A DNA stretch of 64,000 bases from Lepus europaeus (GCF_033115175.1 NC_084843.1:59684474-59748473), one strand, 5' to 3'; counted from the stretch's first letter, positions 10,413-23,679 are shown. Translations and numbers: made by a program. Notes: generated by a model not told the origin, from the sequence alone.

Positions 10413-12056
10413 GTGAGCCTCGGCCAGCCCTGGGCCGCGCCGCCCGGGGACCCCACTCGGGGTCGCCGCAGCCCCGGTGCGGAGAGCAAGCCCTTGTTCC
10501 CGCGGAATGCACTCGACCCAGTTTTCCTCCTGCTCCCGCCTCCTTCCCCGCGGGATTCGGCCCCTCGTGACGCCCCGCGCCTTGCAGTAGATCGTGCACG
10601 TTAAGACTTGGTTTTTGGAGTTGTGTGCAGGACCTCTTTAAAAGGAAGTGGGGCTAGAGGAATTTGCTCGCGGGACCCCGCGATGGTTTGGTTTGCTGCT
10701 TTGGGAACACCGGGAGGAGGCCGGCTCGAGGAGCCTGGAAGCCTCGCCTGGCGTTGACACCATTGTTTACTTTGCTGGACGCGGCCCCGCGGGTGGGTGG
10801 GGGGAGTCCCCAGGCCCCGAGCGGCGCGATTAAAAAAAAAAAATGCTCGAGTGGGAGCCCAGGGGAGCGCGGTGGGGGCGGCCTTAGGGGAGGAGTGTGG
10901 CGGCTCCGCCCGTGGCTGGATCCCGGGGGCCATTGTCAGGCCGGGTGGGCTGCTGGATCGTGCGGAGGGAGGTTCTCAGCCATTGCTCTCCGGAGTGACT
11001 GGAACATGTTTACAAGTTAACACTGGGGTAGGGGTGAAGCGTGTTGCGTTGGTCACGGGGAAAGGGAGCTCAAAGGTTGTCTGCCTGCGGACTGGGCTGC
11101 CCTCCGGGGCGGGGGGGACTGGAAAGGGATTTTGAGGGGCCTCCTGTTTTTAACTTCAGAACTTTGCCTTCTTTTGGTGATGGGATGGCCGCCTGCTCGA
11201 GGGTGGGGACTTCGCTGGCAGCCCCTGCAGGGTGCAGGCTTGCCCGCCTCCTTCCTGTGGGCTGGGCGCACGAGTTGTACCGCGGCCAATCGGGTGCAGC
11301 GAGGCCTGGGCCGTCGGCGAATCGATTGCACAATAGCGAGGCCTGCCGAGTGCGGAGACCTCCCTGCCAACATCGAGGGATAAAAATCTCGCAGGGAGCT
11401 TTACGGAGGAATCCAGCCAGGCCACTCTGGGGGAAGGGTGGCGGCCCTGGGAGACTTGGAAATGACCCCGGCAGAAGTTCATGGGTGCGTGTGAAGAACT
11501 GGGTAGAAGAAAACGCTGGTGTTCTGGGGGAGGGGTCACCTCACTGAAGAGCCTCCCTCCTGATCTGCCCTGCTCAAGACCTGCCCTGCGTTTGAGTGCG
11601 CTTTTAGCTTGCGGACGACTTTGGCAGGCCAGTCTGCTCCAGATTGGGTTGCTTTGAACTTGATTGAACTGATAGCTTGCAGGAAAATGGGTATAGTTTT
11701 CCAAGGTCCTTTCAGACTGCTTTGTGGTGGTGGTCAGAAAATGCCTGTGCTTCCAGCAGTCCAGAACCTCACAGCAACAACTGCTCTCAGCTGTCATTTT
11801 TTCAAGGAAGAAACTATGCTTTCACCTATATCGTAATCATCATCCCCCTGAGGGAAGTGGGTGCCCTTTTGGCATGTTTCTGACAGCTAAGCTACCATGC
11901 TTTGAAAGTACAGGCATAATCTTTTAAGTGTTGCTTTCAAGGTGGTAGACTGTCTCTTAGTCTGAGATAGTTCTTAAAATGCTTGGGAAGAAATACTAAT
12001 TCATTTGTTCCTCCTGCCAACATACACAATCACCCCTGCTTTCTTTTTTCTTTCTT

Positions 12057-12375
12057 TCTTTCTTTTTTTTTTTTTTTAAGGTTTACTTACTTATCTGAAA
12101 GGCAGAGTTAGAGAGAGAGAGGTCTTCCATCACTAGTTCACTCCCCAAATGGCTACAATGGCCGCAGCTGGGCTGAACCAAAGTCGGGAGCCAGCAGCAT
12201 CTTCCAGGTCTCCCACGTGGGTGTAGGGGCTCAAGTATTTGGGCCATCTTCTGCTGCTTTCCCAAGTGCATTAGCAGGGAGTTGGATTGAAGTGGAACAA
12301 CAGGGACTCAAGCTGACACCCATATGGGATGCTGGTGCTGCAGGCAGCACCTTAACCCACTACCCACAGCTTACT
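12057..12375 (-). repeat. C-SINE
   Basis: Minus-oriented copy: T-rich start with TTTCTTTC repeats, then 'ctgaaaggcagagttagag' and 'ggtcttccatcactagttca'. It ends near 'ccactacccacagc'. Confidence 0.9.
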
Positions 12376-14924
12376 TAATGTTTGTAAGACTAGCAGTGTT
12401 GCAACTGGGTTTAAACTTTTATAGCAGTTAGCACCATACTATTTTGGTGATCAGTACTTACTGATTCCTTCCCTGTTTGCGCCTTTTTTGCCCTCTGATA
12501 CTTTGTGTTCATCTCTCTTGCTACGTTCTCTTCCCTCTCACCATGTAATTTTATTTCCCTGAACCAAGATGAGAGAGTTTGTTGTTATATGGTCACCTCC
12601 AGACAACTGAATTAATGTGCTTCAGTATTTTTAGTTTTGTGAGCTCAGTGCAGTGCTTTGTGCAAAAAGGGACAATAGACAAAAATAAGAAATGCAGTCC
12701 TTGCTCTGAATGGGCTTAGAATTTTGGTTTGGAAAGGAAAAGAGGGGCAATAGATAAGATTTTTAGTTGTGGAACAGTAGAGTATCAAATATTGGCTTAC
12801 ATATTTCAGACTTGGAAGCACTTAGAAAAATAAGTCGGTAGATTTGTATTGGAAACCTGTTCAGTGGGAAGGGGGAAGATTAGCAGTTCTTGCTTCAGAC
12901 TTGCGAAGTGTCCTAGCTGTCAGAGCATTCCAGAGTGACAGTGGATGTGCTGAATGCCTCGAATAAGCAGACTGGGCAGGGACAGAGTTCCGGATCGGAA
13001 GGCACAGCATGCCCTGTATGTAGGTGTTTCAAAGTTTCTTCTGTAGTTTGGGATATGAATGATGGGAGGAAACGTACTTGGTGTAACCTCTTGGATTTCT
13101 TATTACTTATATTATTATTCTTTGTTGAGGGCATTTAAGATAAATAACTGTCCTTAGTTTTTATTTTATATATATATTTTTACCTGTGGTGGAGTGGGGA
13201 TGACATTTGGTTCTTCCATTGAGAAGTTACTTCCAGCTTCAGTGGAAGGTGAGGTTACTTTAGTTGACTTCATTTTTAACACTGGTTAGCTGGAAGAAAC
13301 CTAATGAGTTCATTTTATAATTGAGAGAAACTGAGACACGGAAAATTAAGTTCTTGAAAGTATCATACAACTAATTAGTGTCAGTGGGTCACCTCGAATT
13401 TAGTATGCTAATTGTTCTCACCGTTCTGTCCTCCACTGTCTTAGGATACTTGCCTTAGTAGGAAAGGACATTTGCCAACATTTAGAAACTTCCCTACCTC
13501 TAGAATGCTAGCTGATGTGGTTCTGCTTCCTGACTGCTTTGCTGGGTGCTGAGCTGTCTCCTAGGAGGGTTGAGCTCCGGAGAATGAGCAGAAACGGACT
13601 TCTTGTCTGTCTTTTCCTGCCTGACATCCTCCTCAGCTGTGGAAAAGTGTGTTATTGCCATGGTGAGAACAGCAGAGGGGAACTGGCTCTGATGGTCTGA
13701 AATCTTGTTCATGCTGTAGCTCTTCCTCTCTGCTGTGACTGGCTCGCTGGGGGCAGATTTACCTGACGGCCACTGGGAGGGTCTGGAAATAAAGGAGAAG
13801 GCAGGGAGAAGGCCAAATAGTACACTTAGAGTGAGCTTGATCAAAATAAGGGTGAGGGGCTGCTTTGCATCTGGGTCCTTCCTTGGGAGGAATGAATCTA
13901 GTTCTGTCTGTAGATTCGAGGATGGAAGGTCAATTTCTGACCATATCATAGCATTGTTTGGTGACCTTGGGTGGGGTTTATTCTAGGACAATAACTTCTG
14001 AACCAACAAATGTGCTTATCTGACTCTTTAGCTTCAGTTAAGAACCAAAGGATTTCTTTATTACACTCAGGAAGTACGTGAAAAACACACTGAAGAGTGT
14101 TCGATCACTTCGCTCTGTGCTCCAGCAAGATGGCATTTACTTACCATAATAGATGTTGTCATTCCATAGGGGATTCAGCTGTAATTTGTATTCATGAGTT
14201 TCCAAAGTATTTATTGAAGATGATGTCCTTTTATTCTTACCCTGGGTGCGCTTTGGCTGCTGAGGGTCTGTTTTCTGAGCCTGGAGAAGACAGCATACTT
14301 CATCCTCAAGGCAGTGCACTGTGTGGAAGGCAGCACCTTTGTTGGCCTAAATCGGTTGCAGTCTGACCTGGAAGAGAGCTTGTTGAGCTTGCTAGTGGCG
14401 CCTGCTTGACATGCCTGTGCATTGCCCCCTTCTGCTTCCCTGAAGCCTGTTGCATGAAATAGGAACAATGATGAGCCTGTAAGCCAACACTGCCGAGGTT
14501 ATTGGCAGAGACCTTTTGAGGACCAGAGTCTTAAAGACAGTTTTACAGGAGAGATCATGGAAATACTGTGGAGGCTTGACAAAGAGAGTGAGTGTGTAAA
14601 TATTTGCAGGTCAGGTAGGGTTAGAGTGGAGAGAGCTAGCTCATCTGGCTAGAGAGGAACAGTTTGAGGAGGAAGATAGCTTGTTGTAGAAAGGCCAGGA
14701 GAATTTTTTCTTGGCTCCCAAGTATTTAGGTGATCAAATTAATGTTTAATGGATTTCTGCTGCTTTGTTTATTGTAGAAGAATCACTTAAAACTCAGTAG
14801 GTTAGGGCTCAGGCTACTCTGCTCACATTTGTTTATTAGTGCTTTGTGAAGGCCTCTTAGAACCTGTGTGCTCCTCTACCCAGCAGCTAGCTCTCCAGCC
14901 AGTGTGCTTTCTGCTTGGTTTTAA

Positions 14925-15605
14925 AATTTTGTTTGAAAGAGAAAGAGGGACCTTCCAACCATTGGTTCACTCCCTTACTACCTGTAACACCTGGAGCTAG
15001 GGATTCCATCCAGGTATCCCACAGGAATGGCAGGGACTCAGGTACTTGTGACACCATTCTGCCTTCCCAGGTGCATTAACAGGAAGGTAGATTGGAAGCA
15101 GAGTAGTGTGGACTTGAAATTTGAACTGTGGCTTTTTTTTTTTTTTTAAGATTTATTCATGTATTTGAAAGGTGGAATGAGAGAGAGATCTTTATTTTTC
15201 TGATTCGCTTCCCAGACGGTGGCAACAGCAAGATCTGGACCAGGCTGAATGAAGGAAGCCAGAAGCCAGGAATTCCCAAGTGCCAAAAAGCCCATCCTTC
15301 GTGGCTATTTTGCTTTTTTTTTTTTTTTTTTTTTTTAAGGTTTAGTTATTTCTTTGAAAGGCAGAGTTAGAGATCTCTTCTATCCACTGGTTCACTCCCC
15401 AAATGGCCACAATGGCCTGGGCTGGGCCAGGCCAGGCCAAAGCCAGGAACCCAGAACTCTACCCAGATAACCCATGTGGAGATAGCAGGGGCTTAAGCAG
15501 TTGAGCCATCTTATGCTCTCCTAGGCGCATTATAGCAGGGATCTGGATCAGAAGTGGAACAGCCAGGACTCAAGCTGGCTCTCCTGGGCAGGCTGTGGCT
15601 GGCCT
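14925..15605 (-). repeat. Cluster of three diverged C-SINEs
   Basis: Three minus-oriented copies stand almost back to back, starting near 14925, 15133 and 15312. The second and third begin with T runs followed by AAGATTTATT or AAGGTTTAGTT. The second lacks its 5' half. Confidence 0.82.
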
Positions 15606-15973
15606 TCTCACCCTAGTTTTTAAATGCTCCCTCTTCACCTGGTTCTCAGAGTACAGCTTGAAGCCAAAACTCAAAAACCATCGAGTATTTTTGTATCTAA
15701 ATAAATAATGGTTCAGATATCTAGAACAAATGCTCTGACAGATGGACAAATGTTCGTGTCATAGAATAGTTAAAAAAAGTGAAAAGCTCAACAAGCGAGG
15801 ATACATGCGTATGATTCTGGTTTTCTGGATTCCTTGCGATTTTCCTTATACATGTTTATCTGTGAATAGGGATAGTTTTACTTCTCCCTTATATGTCTGG
15901 ATGTCTTTTGTTTGTCTTCACTAATTGCCCTGGCAGAGCCTTGGACACAGTGTTGAATAAATGTAGTATGTGT

Positions 15974-16311
15974 TGGGGCTGGTGCTGTGGCATAGCGGGT
16001 TAAGCTGCCGCCTGAAGTGCCTGCATCCCATATGGGTGTCAGTCCAGTCCCGGCTGCTCCACTTCCATTCCAGCTCTCTGCTATGGCCTGGGAAAGCAGT
16101 AGAAGATGGTCCAAGTCGTTGGGCTCCTGCTCCCATGAGAGAGACCCGGAAGAAGTTCCTGGCTCCTGGCTTTGGATTGGCTCAGCTCCAGCTGTTGTGG
16201 CCAATTGGGGAGTGAACCAGCAGATGGAAGACCTCTCTCTCTCTTTCTCTGCCTCTCCTTTCTGTGTGTAACTCTGACTTTCAAATAAATAAATAAATCT
16301 TTTTAAAAAAG
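15974..16311 (+). repeat. C-SINE
   Basis: A full-length copy flanked by an exact 13-bp duplication, 'tgtagtatgtgtt', at 15961-15973 and just after the tail. The exactness implies a fairly recent insertion. Confidence 0.95.
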
Positions 16312-16379
16312 TGTAGTATGTGTTAATACATTCGTAATTGACATCCTAATCTAGGGGATGGGGATTTATTAGTTCAGTC

Positions 16380-16722
16380 TTTTTTTTTTTTTTTCCCAAA
16401 GATTTATTTATTTGAGAAGTAGAGTTACAGACAGTGAGAAGGAGAGACAGAGAGAAAGTTCTTCCTTCAGCTGGTTCACTCCCCAGATGACCGCAACAGT
16501 CAAGCTGCGTGGACCCGAAGCCAGGAGCCGGGTGCGGTGCTTCTTCCTGGTCTCCCATGCTGGTGCAAGGGGCCCAAGCACTCGGGCCATCCTCTGCTGC
16601 TTTCCCAGGCCACAGCAGAGAGCAGGATCAGAAGAGGAGCAGCCGGGACTAGAACTGGCGCTCATGTGGGATGCCAGTGTCATAGGTGGAGGCTTAACCT
16701 ACTATACCACAGTACTGGCCCT
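16380..16722 (-). repeat. C-SINE
   Basis: T-rich start, 'agatttatttatttgagaag', (GA)n tract, 'ggttcactccccagatgacc', ending at 'accacagtactggccc'. Confidence 0.93.
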
Positions 16723-17029
16723 CCCCCGTCCCACAAAAAAAAATTTTTTTTTAATGCCTATGAAAGTAACAGTTTTAAAAGTTACCTAGTTTGAGGCTAA
16801 CAACAGAAAGCAGCATTCCCATACCCCATCCCTGTTTCCACTTCTACTCTCCAGAGAAACCTTTGTAAGCTCTTTTAGCTCATTCTAGTACCTCTGCATT
16901 TCTAAATAATATCATTTAATGCCCTAGAGTTGGTAGTCAATTACAAATATTAACAGTTGGTTTCCTACAATGGGAAATAAGGCTTTTGTTGCTGTATGTA
17001 CCCTTCCCCCAGAACAGGTATGCAGATGG

Positions 17030-17490
17030 CATATAGAACGGTGGGCATATAGGTTATAATAGAGCTGATGAACTCCTGCCACCTAGTGATGTCATGGTCT
17101 TTGCAGTGTGCTGCAAAGCACTACTGTCACGTTTGTGCTGATGCTGGTGTAACAAAGCTGTGCTAGCAGGCCTGTGAAAGTATGGCATGTGCAGTTAGGC
17201 GCCATGCATCATACTTGATCATAAGCAGTGGGTTACTGGATTATGCCGTTACTATGCCATACTGTTTCTTATTGTAAAATGTACTCTTCCTCATTCAAGT
17301 TTGCCGTCAGTCTGTTAGTTATATTGGCAGCAACCCCACATCTCATGTTCACTGTCTTTTGACTGCATCAAGAGGCCACTTGAAGTGATTGGCTTCTACC
17401 ACCTGGGTTTGTGTGAGTGCAGACTGTGAAATTCCAACAATGACGGCGTACATCTTGTCAGTGAGGCGCTACTGTGTATATACTGTCACC
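17030..17490 (+). repeat. DNA-transposon-like eutherian repeat
   Basis: Phrases such as 'tgtcacgtttgtgctgatgc' and 'gtatggcatgtgcagttagg' match a medium-reiterated eutherian repeat that I recognise but cannot name with certainty. The middle appears deleted. It contains a near-CTCF motif at 17075-17087. Confidence 0.55.
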
Positions 17491-17517
17491 TCCCAACTTT
17501 CCGATTCTATTTAGTTA

Positions 17518-17826
17518 TTTTAAGATTTATTTATTTATTTGGAAGGCAGAGTTACAGAGAAACAGAGGCAGAGAGAGAAGTCTTCCATCCACTGGTTCAC
17601 TCCCCAGATGGTTGCAACAGCCGGAGCTACGCCTATCTGAAGCCTGGAATCAGGAGCTTCTTCCGGGTCTCCCACATGGGTGCAGAGGCCCAAGGAATTT
17701 CTGCTTTCCCAAGCCACAGCTGAGAGCTGGATCAGAAGAGGAGCATCCGGGGCTCGAACCGGTGCCTATATGGGATGCCAGCACTGCAGACAGTGATTCT
17801 ACCTGCTACACCACAGTGCTGGCCCC
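17518..17826 (-). repeat. C-SINE
   Basis: Minus-oriented copy from 'aagatttatttatttatttg' to 'accacagtgctggcccccc'. Confidence 0.93.
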
Positions 17827-18691
17827 CCTAATTTAATTTTAAAAAGTTTAAAAATTTTATGTATAAGATTTAGGTAAATATTAAGCATAAATGTGGCTGA
17901 CTCTGTTGGTTTTCTGTTCTGTGTTGTCACAGTTTCCCTCATTTTTTTAAGTGGCAGAGTGCCAAGTCCCAGGATATATACCTGCTAGGGGCTTTCTGAG
18001 AAAATTTCCTCTTGGATGAATAAAGTCCCATGAAGACATCCTTGTTTAACTACATTTTCTCTTTGTGCTTGAGACACTTGTGTGAGAGTGCAGGTCCAGC
18101 CCAGCCTTCTTAGAGGGTTTGTCAGCAGCTTCTTCAAGCTGTGAAATGGGCAAGTTACTTAATGCTTCTTTTTCCAGGCTGGCTGTTTGCATGAGGGAAT
18201 GCTTAATTGTAATTCTGGAAGCAGCCTTAGTTAAGCACAATTTTATAAAGGATGACCCTGTCAGTATAAGAACTACTGTCATCTAAGTTAAGCATGTCAC
18301 ATTGGGCTTTCTCTATGTGGGTCTATTTCAGCATATCATTTATTAGATGTATATAGCTTAATTCATGGATCGATTGTCATTTAAACCAAGAAGATGCCCT
18401 TAGGCTCCAGTGACCTTGTTTCTGTACTAGCTGACTTGGCAAGCATAGTTTTGAACTTTAGTCATTGGCCTTCTTGTTTTTTGTTTTTTTTTTTTCTATT
18501 TGCAGATTTCTAGATTTTATATTAAGGATAGGTTTTTTTTCCCCCCTCATTTTCATCTACGGGGCTTGGTTTTATGTCCGTATTATCCTGATAATGTCAG
18601 CCATCAGGTTCCTTTTCAGCCTATTTACACTTATGTTACACATATTGAAAGGAGCAGGTTGGAAGCATGAAGTTAGAATGTGTGCAAAGGG

Positions 18692-19010
18692 TGTGTTATG
18701 GACTGCATTGTGACTCCCCCAAATTCAAATGTTGAAGCCCTAAATCCCAATGTGATGGTATTAGGATATGGGGCCTTTGAGAGTTAATTAGGTTGGAGCC
18801 CCCATGGTGGGGTTGATGTCCTTGGAAGAATAGATCTTGGAGAGGGGCTGCGAATCTGAGGGCACTGTGAGAAGGCAGTCACCTGTGAGCTAGGAAGAGA
18901 GTCCTAATCAGTAAGTATCCATGTGGGCCCCTTAACTAATAGCCCCCAGGACTGTGAGGGGAATTTGTGTTTTTTAGGGCTATGCCATGGCAGCCTGAGC
19001 TGACAGAAGT
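18692..19010 (+). repeat. MLT1-like LTR (ERVL-MaLR)
   Basis: It starts with TGTTATGGACTGCATTGTG and contains 'ttgaagccctaaatcccaat', 'ggtattaggatatggggcct' and 'atgccatggcagcctgagct', all typical of MaLR LTRs. No internal retroviral genes are present, and the copy is decayed and solitary. Confidence 0.8.
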
Positions 19011-19044
19011 TTTAAGAAGCTCTTAGCCTGCCTATCTGTGAGAA

Positions 19045-19254
19045 CAAAGAATTTTGGGGGGAGAGGGACCCCTGGAGGAGACCCGGAAGAAGCCCTTGGC
19101 TCCTGGCTTCAGACTGGCTCAACTCTGGCTGTTGCGGCTAACTGGAGAGTGAACCAGTGGGTGGAAGACCTCTCTCTTTCTCTGCCTCTCCTTCTCTCCC
19201 TGTGTAACTCTGACTTTCAAATGAATAAATAAATTTAAAAATAAATAAATAAAG
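19045..19254 (+). repeat. 5'-truncated C-SINE
   Basis: It begins mid-body at 'ggagacccggaagaagccct' and runs through a normal (TC)n tract to an AAATAAATAAA-rich tail. The tRNA-like head is absent. Confidence 0.85.
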
Positions 19255-19259
19255 GGTTC

Positions 19260-19735
19260 CATGGGGGGACAAGGGACATATACATGTATAGTTTGTTCAC
19301 AATACATTTTTCATTAGCTCTTTGAAGACTGACTCTGCATTAATTTCAAATGTTTTGCACCAAAAATTGTTTCCATTTCCATGAGGTTTTTTTTTTTTTT
19401 TTTTTAAATATTTATTTATTTGAAAAGTAGAGTTACAGAGAGAGGGATCTTCCATCCACTGGTTCACTTCCCAAATGGCCACAAGGGCTGAAGCTGGGCC
19501 AGTCTGAAATCAGGAGCTTCTTCTGGGTCTGCCACATAGGGCAGGGGCCCAGATACTTGGGCCATCCTACGCTGTTCTCCCAGGCACATTAGCAGGGAGC
19601 TGGGTTGGAAGTGGAACAGCCAGAACCTGAACTAAAGCCCATATGGGACACCAGCGTCACAGGTGGTGGCTTTACCCTCCAGGCCACAATGCCGGTCCCT
19701 TTCATAAACTTGAGGTATCCTCAAATTTCCATTCA
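19260..19735. repeat. MITE-like element split by a SINE
   Basis: The left part (about 19260-19385) carries 'ttgcaccaaaaattgtttcc' and 'atttccatgag'. After the inserted SINE, the terminal arm continues with 'tttcataaacttgaggtatc' near 19700. It is the same family as 4632-4745 and 33588-33716. Confidence 0.5.
19386..19698 (-). repeat. C-SINE inside a MITE-like element
   Basis: T-rich start, 'atatttatttatttgaaaag', 'ggatcttccatccactggtt', ending 'ccacaatgccggtccc'. Confidence 0.9.
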
Positions 19736-19834
19736 AAATAATTGAAATTGTTCACCCTCTGAAAGTTAAATTAAGTTTTCTGCTGTCCTGAATGCCTCAT
19801 TTCTCACAATTTTCCAGATGCCTTTTGAGTTTAT

Positions 19835-20152
19835 TTTTTTTAAAGGTTTATTTATTTTGAAAGAGTTACAGAGAGATGAGAGAGAGAGATCTTGCATCTG
19901 CTGGTTCACTCCCTAAATGACCACAACTGCCAGGGTTGAGCCAGGCTGAAGCCAGGAACCAGGAACTTTATCTGAGTCTCTCATACGGATGTCAGGGCCT
20001 CAAGCACTTGGGCCATCTTTCCTGCCTTCCCAGACTCTTAGCAGGGAGCTAGATAGGAAGTGGAGCAGCTGGGACATGAACTGATATCTGTGTGGATTGC
20101 CAGCATTGCAGATGGTAGCTTTAGCCGCTATGCCACAATGCTAGCCCTGTTG
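19835..20152 (-). repeat. C-SINE
   Basis: Minus-oriented copy from 'aaaggtttatttattttgaa' to 'ccacaatgctagccct', moderately diverged. Confidence 0.9.
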
Positions 20153-20399
20153 CTTTATTTTACAAAGCAGAGAACAACATAAAGGCAAATTTCTACTTTG
20201 TCCTAAAATTATACTTGAAAATGTTTATACAACGTATGCCATCTATAAACCAGGAATGAATGGTTTCTGACTTCCCCAGATGCTCTTCAAGGGAGGAAAT
20301 ATAACAAAGCTTTCCTACTGAGGCTGATGTTAATCTAGTCACAAGTCATTGTGAGCCTTCACGCCAAAATCTTTGTAACAGTAGAAACAGGAGGTGAAT

Positions 20400-20732
20400 T
20401 TCTCTCTCTCTCTCTAAGATTTTATTTATTTATTTGAGAGGTAGAATTAAAGACAGAGGAAATGACAGAGAGGTCTTCCATCCACTGGTTCACTCCCCAA
20501 ATGGCCACAACAGCCAGAGCTGGGCTGATCCAAAATCAGGAGCCAGGAGCTTCTTCCAGGTCCCCCATGCAAGTGCAGTGGCCCAAGGACTTGGGCCATC
20601 TTCTATTGCTTTCCCAGGCCATAGCAGAAAGCTGGATGGGAAGTGGAGCAGCTGGGACTCAAACTGGCACCCATATGGGATGCTAGCACAGTAAGTGGCA
20701 GCTTTACCCGCTCTGCCACAGTGCTGGCCCTT
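20400..20732 (-). repeat. C-SINE
   Basis: Minus-oriented copy from 'aagattttatttatttattt' to 'ccacagtgctggccctta'. Confidence 0.92.
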
Positions 20733-21714
20733 ACCCTTCCACTTTCCCTACAGACAGCTTACTCCCACTCTTGGAGGTTGTAGAAACTGGAATGAATAGT
20801 GGAAAGAGGGCTGGGCTGAGGCAGGAGAATGCAAATTTGGTTCAGATTTTGCTTCTGCTTAACTGTGACCTTGATTAAGTCACTTCACTGGGTTTCAGCT
20901 TTGGTCGAGATGATCTCTGCAGCCCCCTTCATTGGTTCAGTAATTCTTTGGTATTTCATCTTCCTAAACCGCTGATACTAGTTGTGTGGGAGGATGGAGT
21001 TGGGTTCTTTGTCTTTGTATAATCATTCTCAAATTTTGATGAGTACCAGAATGACCTGGGGAACTTAGCGGTTTAATTTCCAGGTTCTCCCAGGGATTCT
21101 AATTTAGTTAGGATTTAGAAAAAAATAATCTGATGCATATGTCTATATATTACAACACTAGAAATGCTGTTTCTGTAGGTTCTAATTATGGCAAAATATT
21201 TATCTTAGTTTATTATGAAAACAAGATATCTTCCTTATCAATTACAAATATGATTGCAGGATAAATGTAGCAGAAATAGTGAAAAAGAAAGTTGATATTC
21301 TTTGGTGTTGCTTTGAAACCTTAAAGATTTCTTTAAAATGCCTTCATGTGCTACCAGATGCCCTCATGAGGATGTTTAAGCCCATTTGCATTCTGAGACA
21401 CTTAGCTGGCTGATTTTGTAGTGTTGTGTTTTTTAGAGAATATGGTTAGTCTCAATTCCTGATGTTAGTTAGGGGGTGGGGGCTGCAGGGTAGAGGTTAT
21501 TGACCTTTTCACTGAACAAGACACTAGTTCAACTATTTTGCATCTAGTAGAAAGGAAATTACTTACCAGCATTTGTGCAAGTGTGATGGTACTACTGCAA
21601 GTATTAATCCCAAGAAAATTGAATTTGTAGGCTCTTCCCATTCCCATTTATTTAGATGAATGTTAATGCCTCCTCCCATTTTTGTGTAGACTCTGGAGTC
21701 CCCCCCACACCCCC

Positions 21715-22023
21715 TCCTTTAAAGATTTATTTATTTGAAAGGCAGAGTGACAGAGAGGGAGAGACAGACATCTTCCATCCATGGTCACTACCCAAATGCC
21801 TGCAGCAGCCAGGGCTGGATGAGACAAAACCAGGAGCCAGGAACTCCATCCTGGTCTCCTACACTGGTGCAAGGGCCCAGCATTTGGGTCATCTCCCACC
21901 TTCTAAGGCTCAAAAGCAGGGCGCTGCATCAGAAACAGAACAGCTAGAACACAAAGTGGCATTTCCATATGGGATGCAAGCATGCCAGGCAGTGACTTAG
22001 CCTGCTGAGCCACAGTGCCGGCC
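21715..22023 (-). repeat. C-SINE
   Basis: Minus-oriented copy from 'aaagatttatttatttgaaa' to 'gagccacagtgccggcc'. It follows a CCCCCCACACCCCCTCC tract. Confidence 0.92.
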
Positions 22024-22303
22024 TCTGGGGTTTCCCATCTTGTAGTACCTGCATAGCTTCCTCACGTTTCAGATAGATTTGTTAGCATGTGCCTGTTTCT
22101 GGGACTATGGCTGTCACAAGTTGTCTGAGGAACTCTGTGCGTCAGACTCGCATTACACTATGACAGGAGTACTCTTTTCAGTTGGGATCTTAAAGCATTT
22201 ACCAGCAGGTAGTATGTAGACTCTCATTCTTTAAGCCGGGTAAATTCATGTGTCGTTTTGCTCTTACAGATAGTATTGCCTTTAAGTTGGAGGTCGTCCC
22301 CGT

Positions 22304-22320
22304 CCCCCCCCCCCCCCCCC
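22304..22320 (+). repeat. Poly-C homopolymer, 17 bases
   Basis: A long C run in EIF4EBP2 intron 1. A second run of 13 C lies at 22556-22568. Confidence 0.85.
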
Positions 22321-22555
22321 TTAGAGCAGCCCATTGTGGGAGAGCTAGCTCTGACTGACTGCTCCCCTTTGTTCCTTAGGCGAGGTTGGTGCATACACTG
22401 GGCTGCCACTTCCCCCCTTCACTGTCACCCTCTTTAGCACCTGTCAGTAAATGGTCACCACATCCAGGCATCTGCTGGTTGTGTTTTGTTTTGTCTTATT
22501 TAAGTCATTAGTACCTTGGGGAGAACATGACAAAAGGAGAGAGCAGCAGCCTCCT

Positions 22556-23450
22556 CCCCCCCCCCCCCAGTTTTAATAAGGTATGATTGACAAAGTGCAG
22601 ATTTAAGCTGTGTAACTTCATGATCTGCTATATATATGTATTGTGCAGTGGTTACCATGGTGTTAGCACAGTTAGTTTGTGTGTGTGTGGTGAGAGTACT
22701 TAGGGTATACTCTGCAGATTTCGAGCATACAATACATTGTTAACTATAGTTACCATCCTGTACAGTAGGACTCCAGAATTTGTTCATCTCAAAACTGGAA
22801 GTTTGCTTCTTCTAACCAACATCTTCCCATTTCTTCTACCCACAGACCTCTTGCAACCACTGTCCACTCTGTTTCTGTGATTTTGACTTCTTTAGGTTCT
22901 GTCATGCATGAGGGGAGATTATGAAGTATTTGTCTTTCTCAGTCTGATTTATTGTCCTCCAGTTTCATCCATTTTGTTGCAAATGCAAGGATTTCCTTTT
23001 TATGGATGAACAACATTCTACTGAATATATATATACCACAGTTAAGTTTGTTGACAGATACTTGTTTCTGTGTCTCAGCTATTGTGAATAATGGTGCAAT
23101 GAACTTGGAAGTATAAATATTTCTGCGAGTTAGTGATTCCCTTTTCTTTGGATAATATATACTCAGAAGTGGGAGTACTACACCTACAGCATATGGTTGC
23201 TCTGTTTAATTCTCTGGGACCTCCATTCTGTATTCCATAATGGCTATACTAGTTTTACCCTCACACCAACAGTATGTGGGGTTCCCTTTTCTCTACATCT
23301 TTGCCAACACTTGTTATCTCTGTCTTTTTGGTAGTAGTCACCCTAATGGGTGAGAGGGAGATAGCCCTTGGGGTCTAATGTGCATTTCCCTGATGACTAG
23401 TTATGCAGAACACCTCTTTATATACCTTTTGGCCATTTGTAAGAGGCAGG
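22556..23450 (-). repeat. Antisense L1 3' fragment
   Basis: Reads as the reverse complement of L1 ORF2 end and 3'UTR: 'agctattgtgaataatggtg', 'ccataatggctatactagtt', 'catctttgccaacacttgtt'. About 0.9 kb survives, with the 3' end at the left beside a C13 run. The frame is broken. Confidence 0.88.
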
Positions 23451-23679
23451 TGTTAATAACTTTTTATGGCTAATAATATACTCTTAAGAACAATTATTGT
23501 TTGTAACACAGTCAGGAAGCACTTAGCTGTGAGTAAATGTTTTGTACAATAGAGAGTTCTGCCATAGCTCTTTCTGGGAAGAATTAGTCTCAGTGCGTGC
23601 CTCTTTGGAAAGCTGTTAGCCTGAAGGCAACTGTCTATTTTCACATGTGTTTGTTTATTCCTTCATTTAAAATTCTGTT

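Larger units (their letters stand above)
9780..10600 (+). promoter_or_regulatory. EIF4EBP2: CpG-island promoter of EIF4EBP2
   Basis: A GC- and CpG-dense interval spans the first coding exon. It contains GC boxes (Sp1-type CCCCGCCCC at 9852-9860 and 9871-9879) and two ETS-type sites (ACTTCCGG at 9892-9899, CTTCCGG at 9943-9949). No TATA box is evident, as is usual for housekeeping CpG promoters. No ATG was seen between about 9700 and the start codon at 10268, so the 5'UTR should lack upstream AUG codons. The transcription start is not visible but probably lies near or downstream of the ETS sites. Confidence 0.85.
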
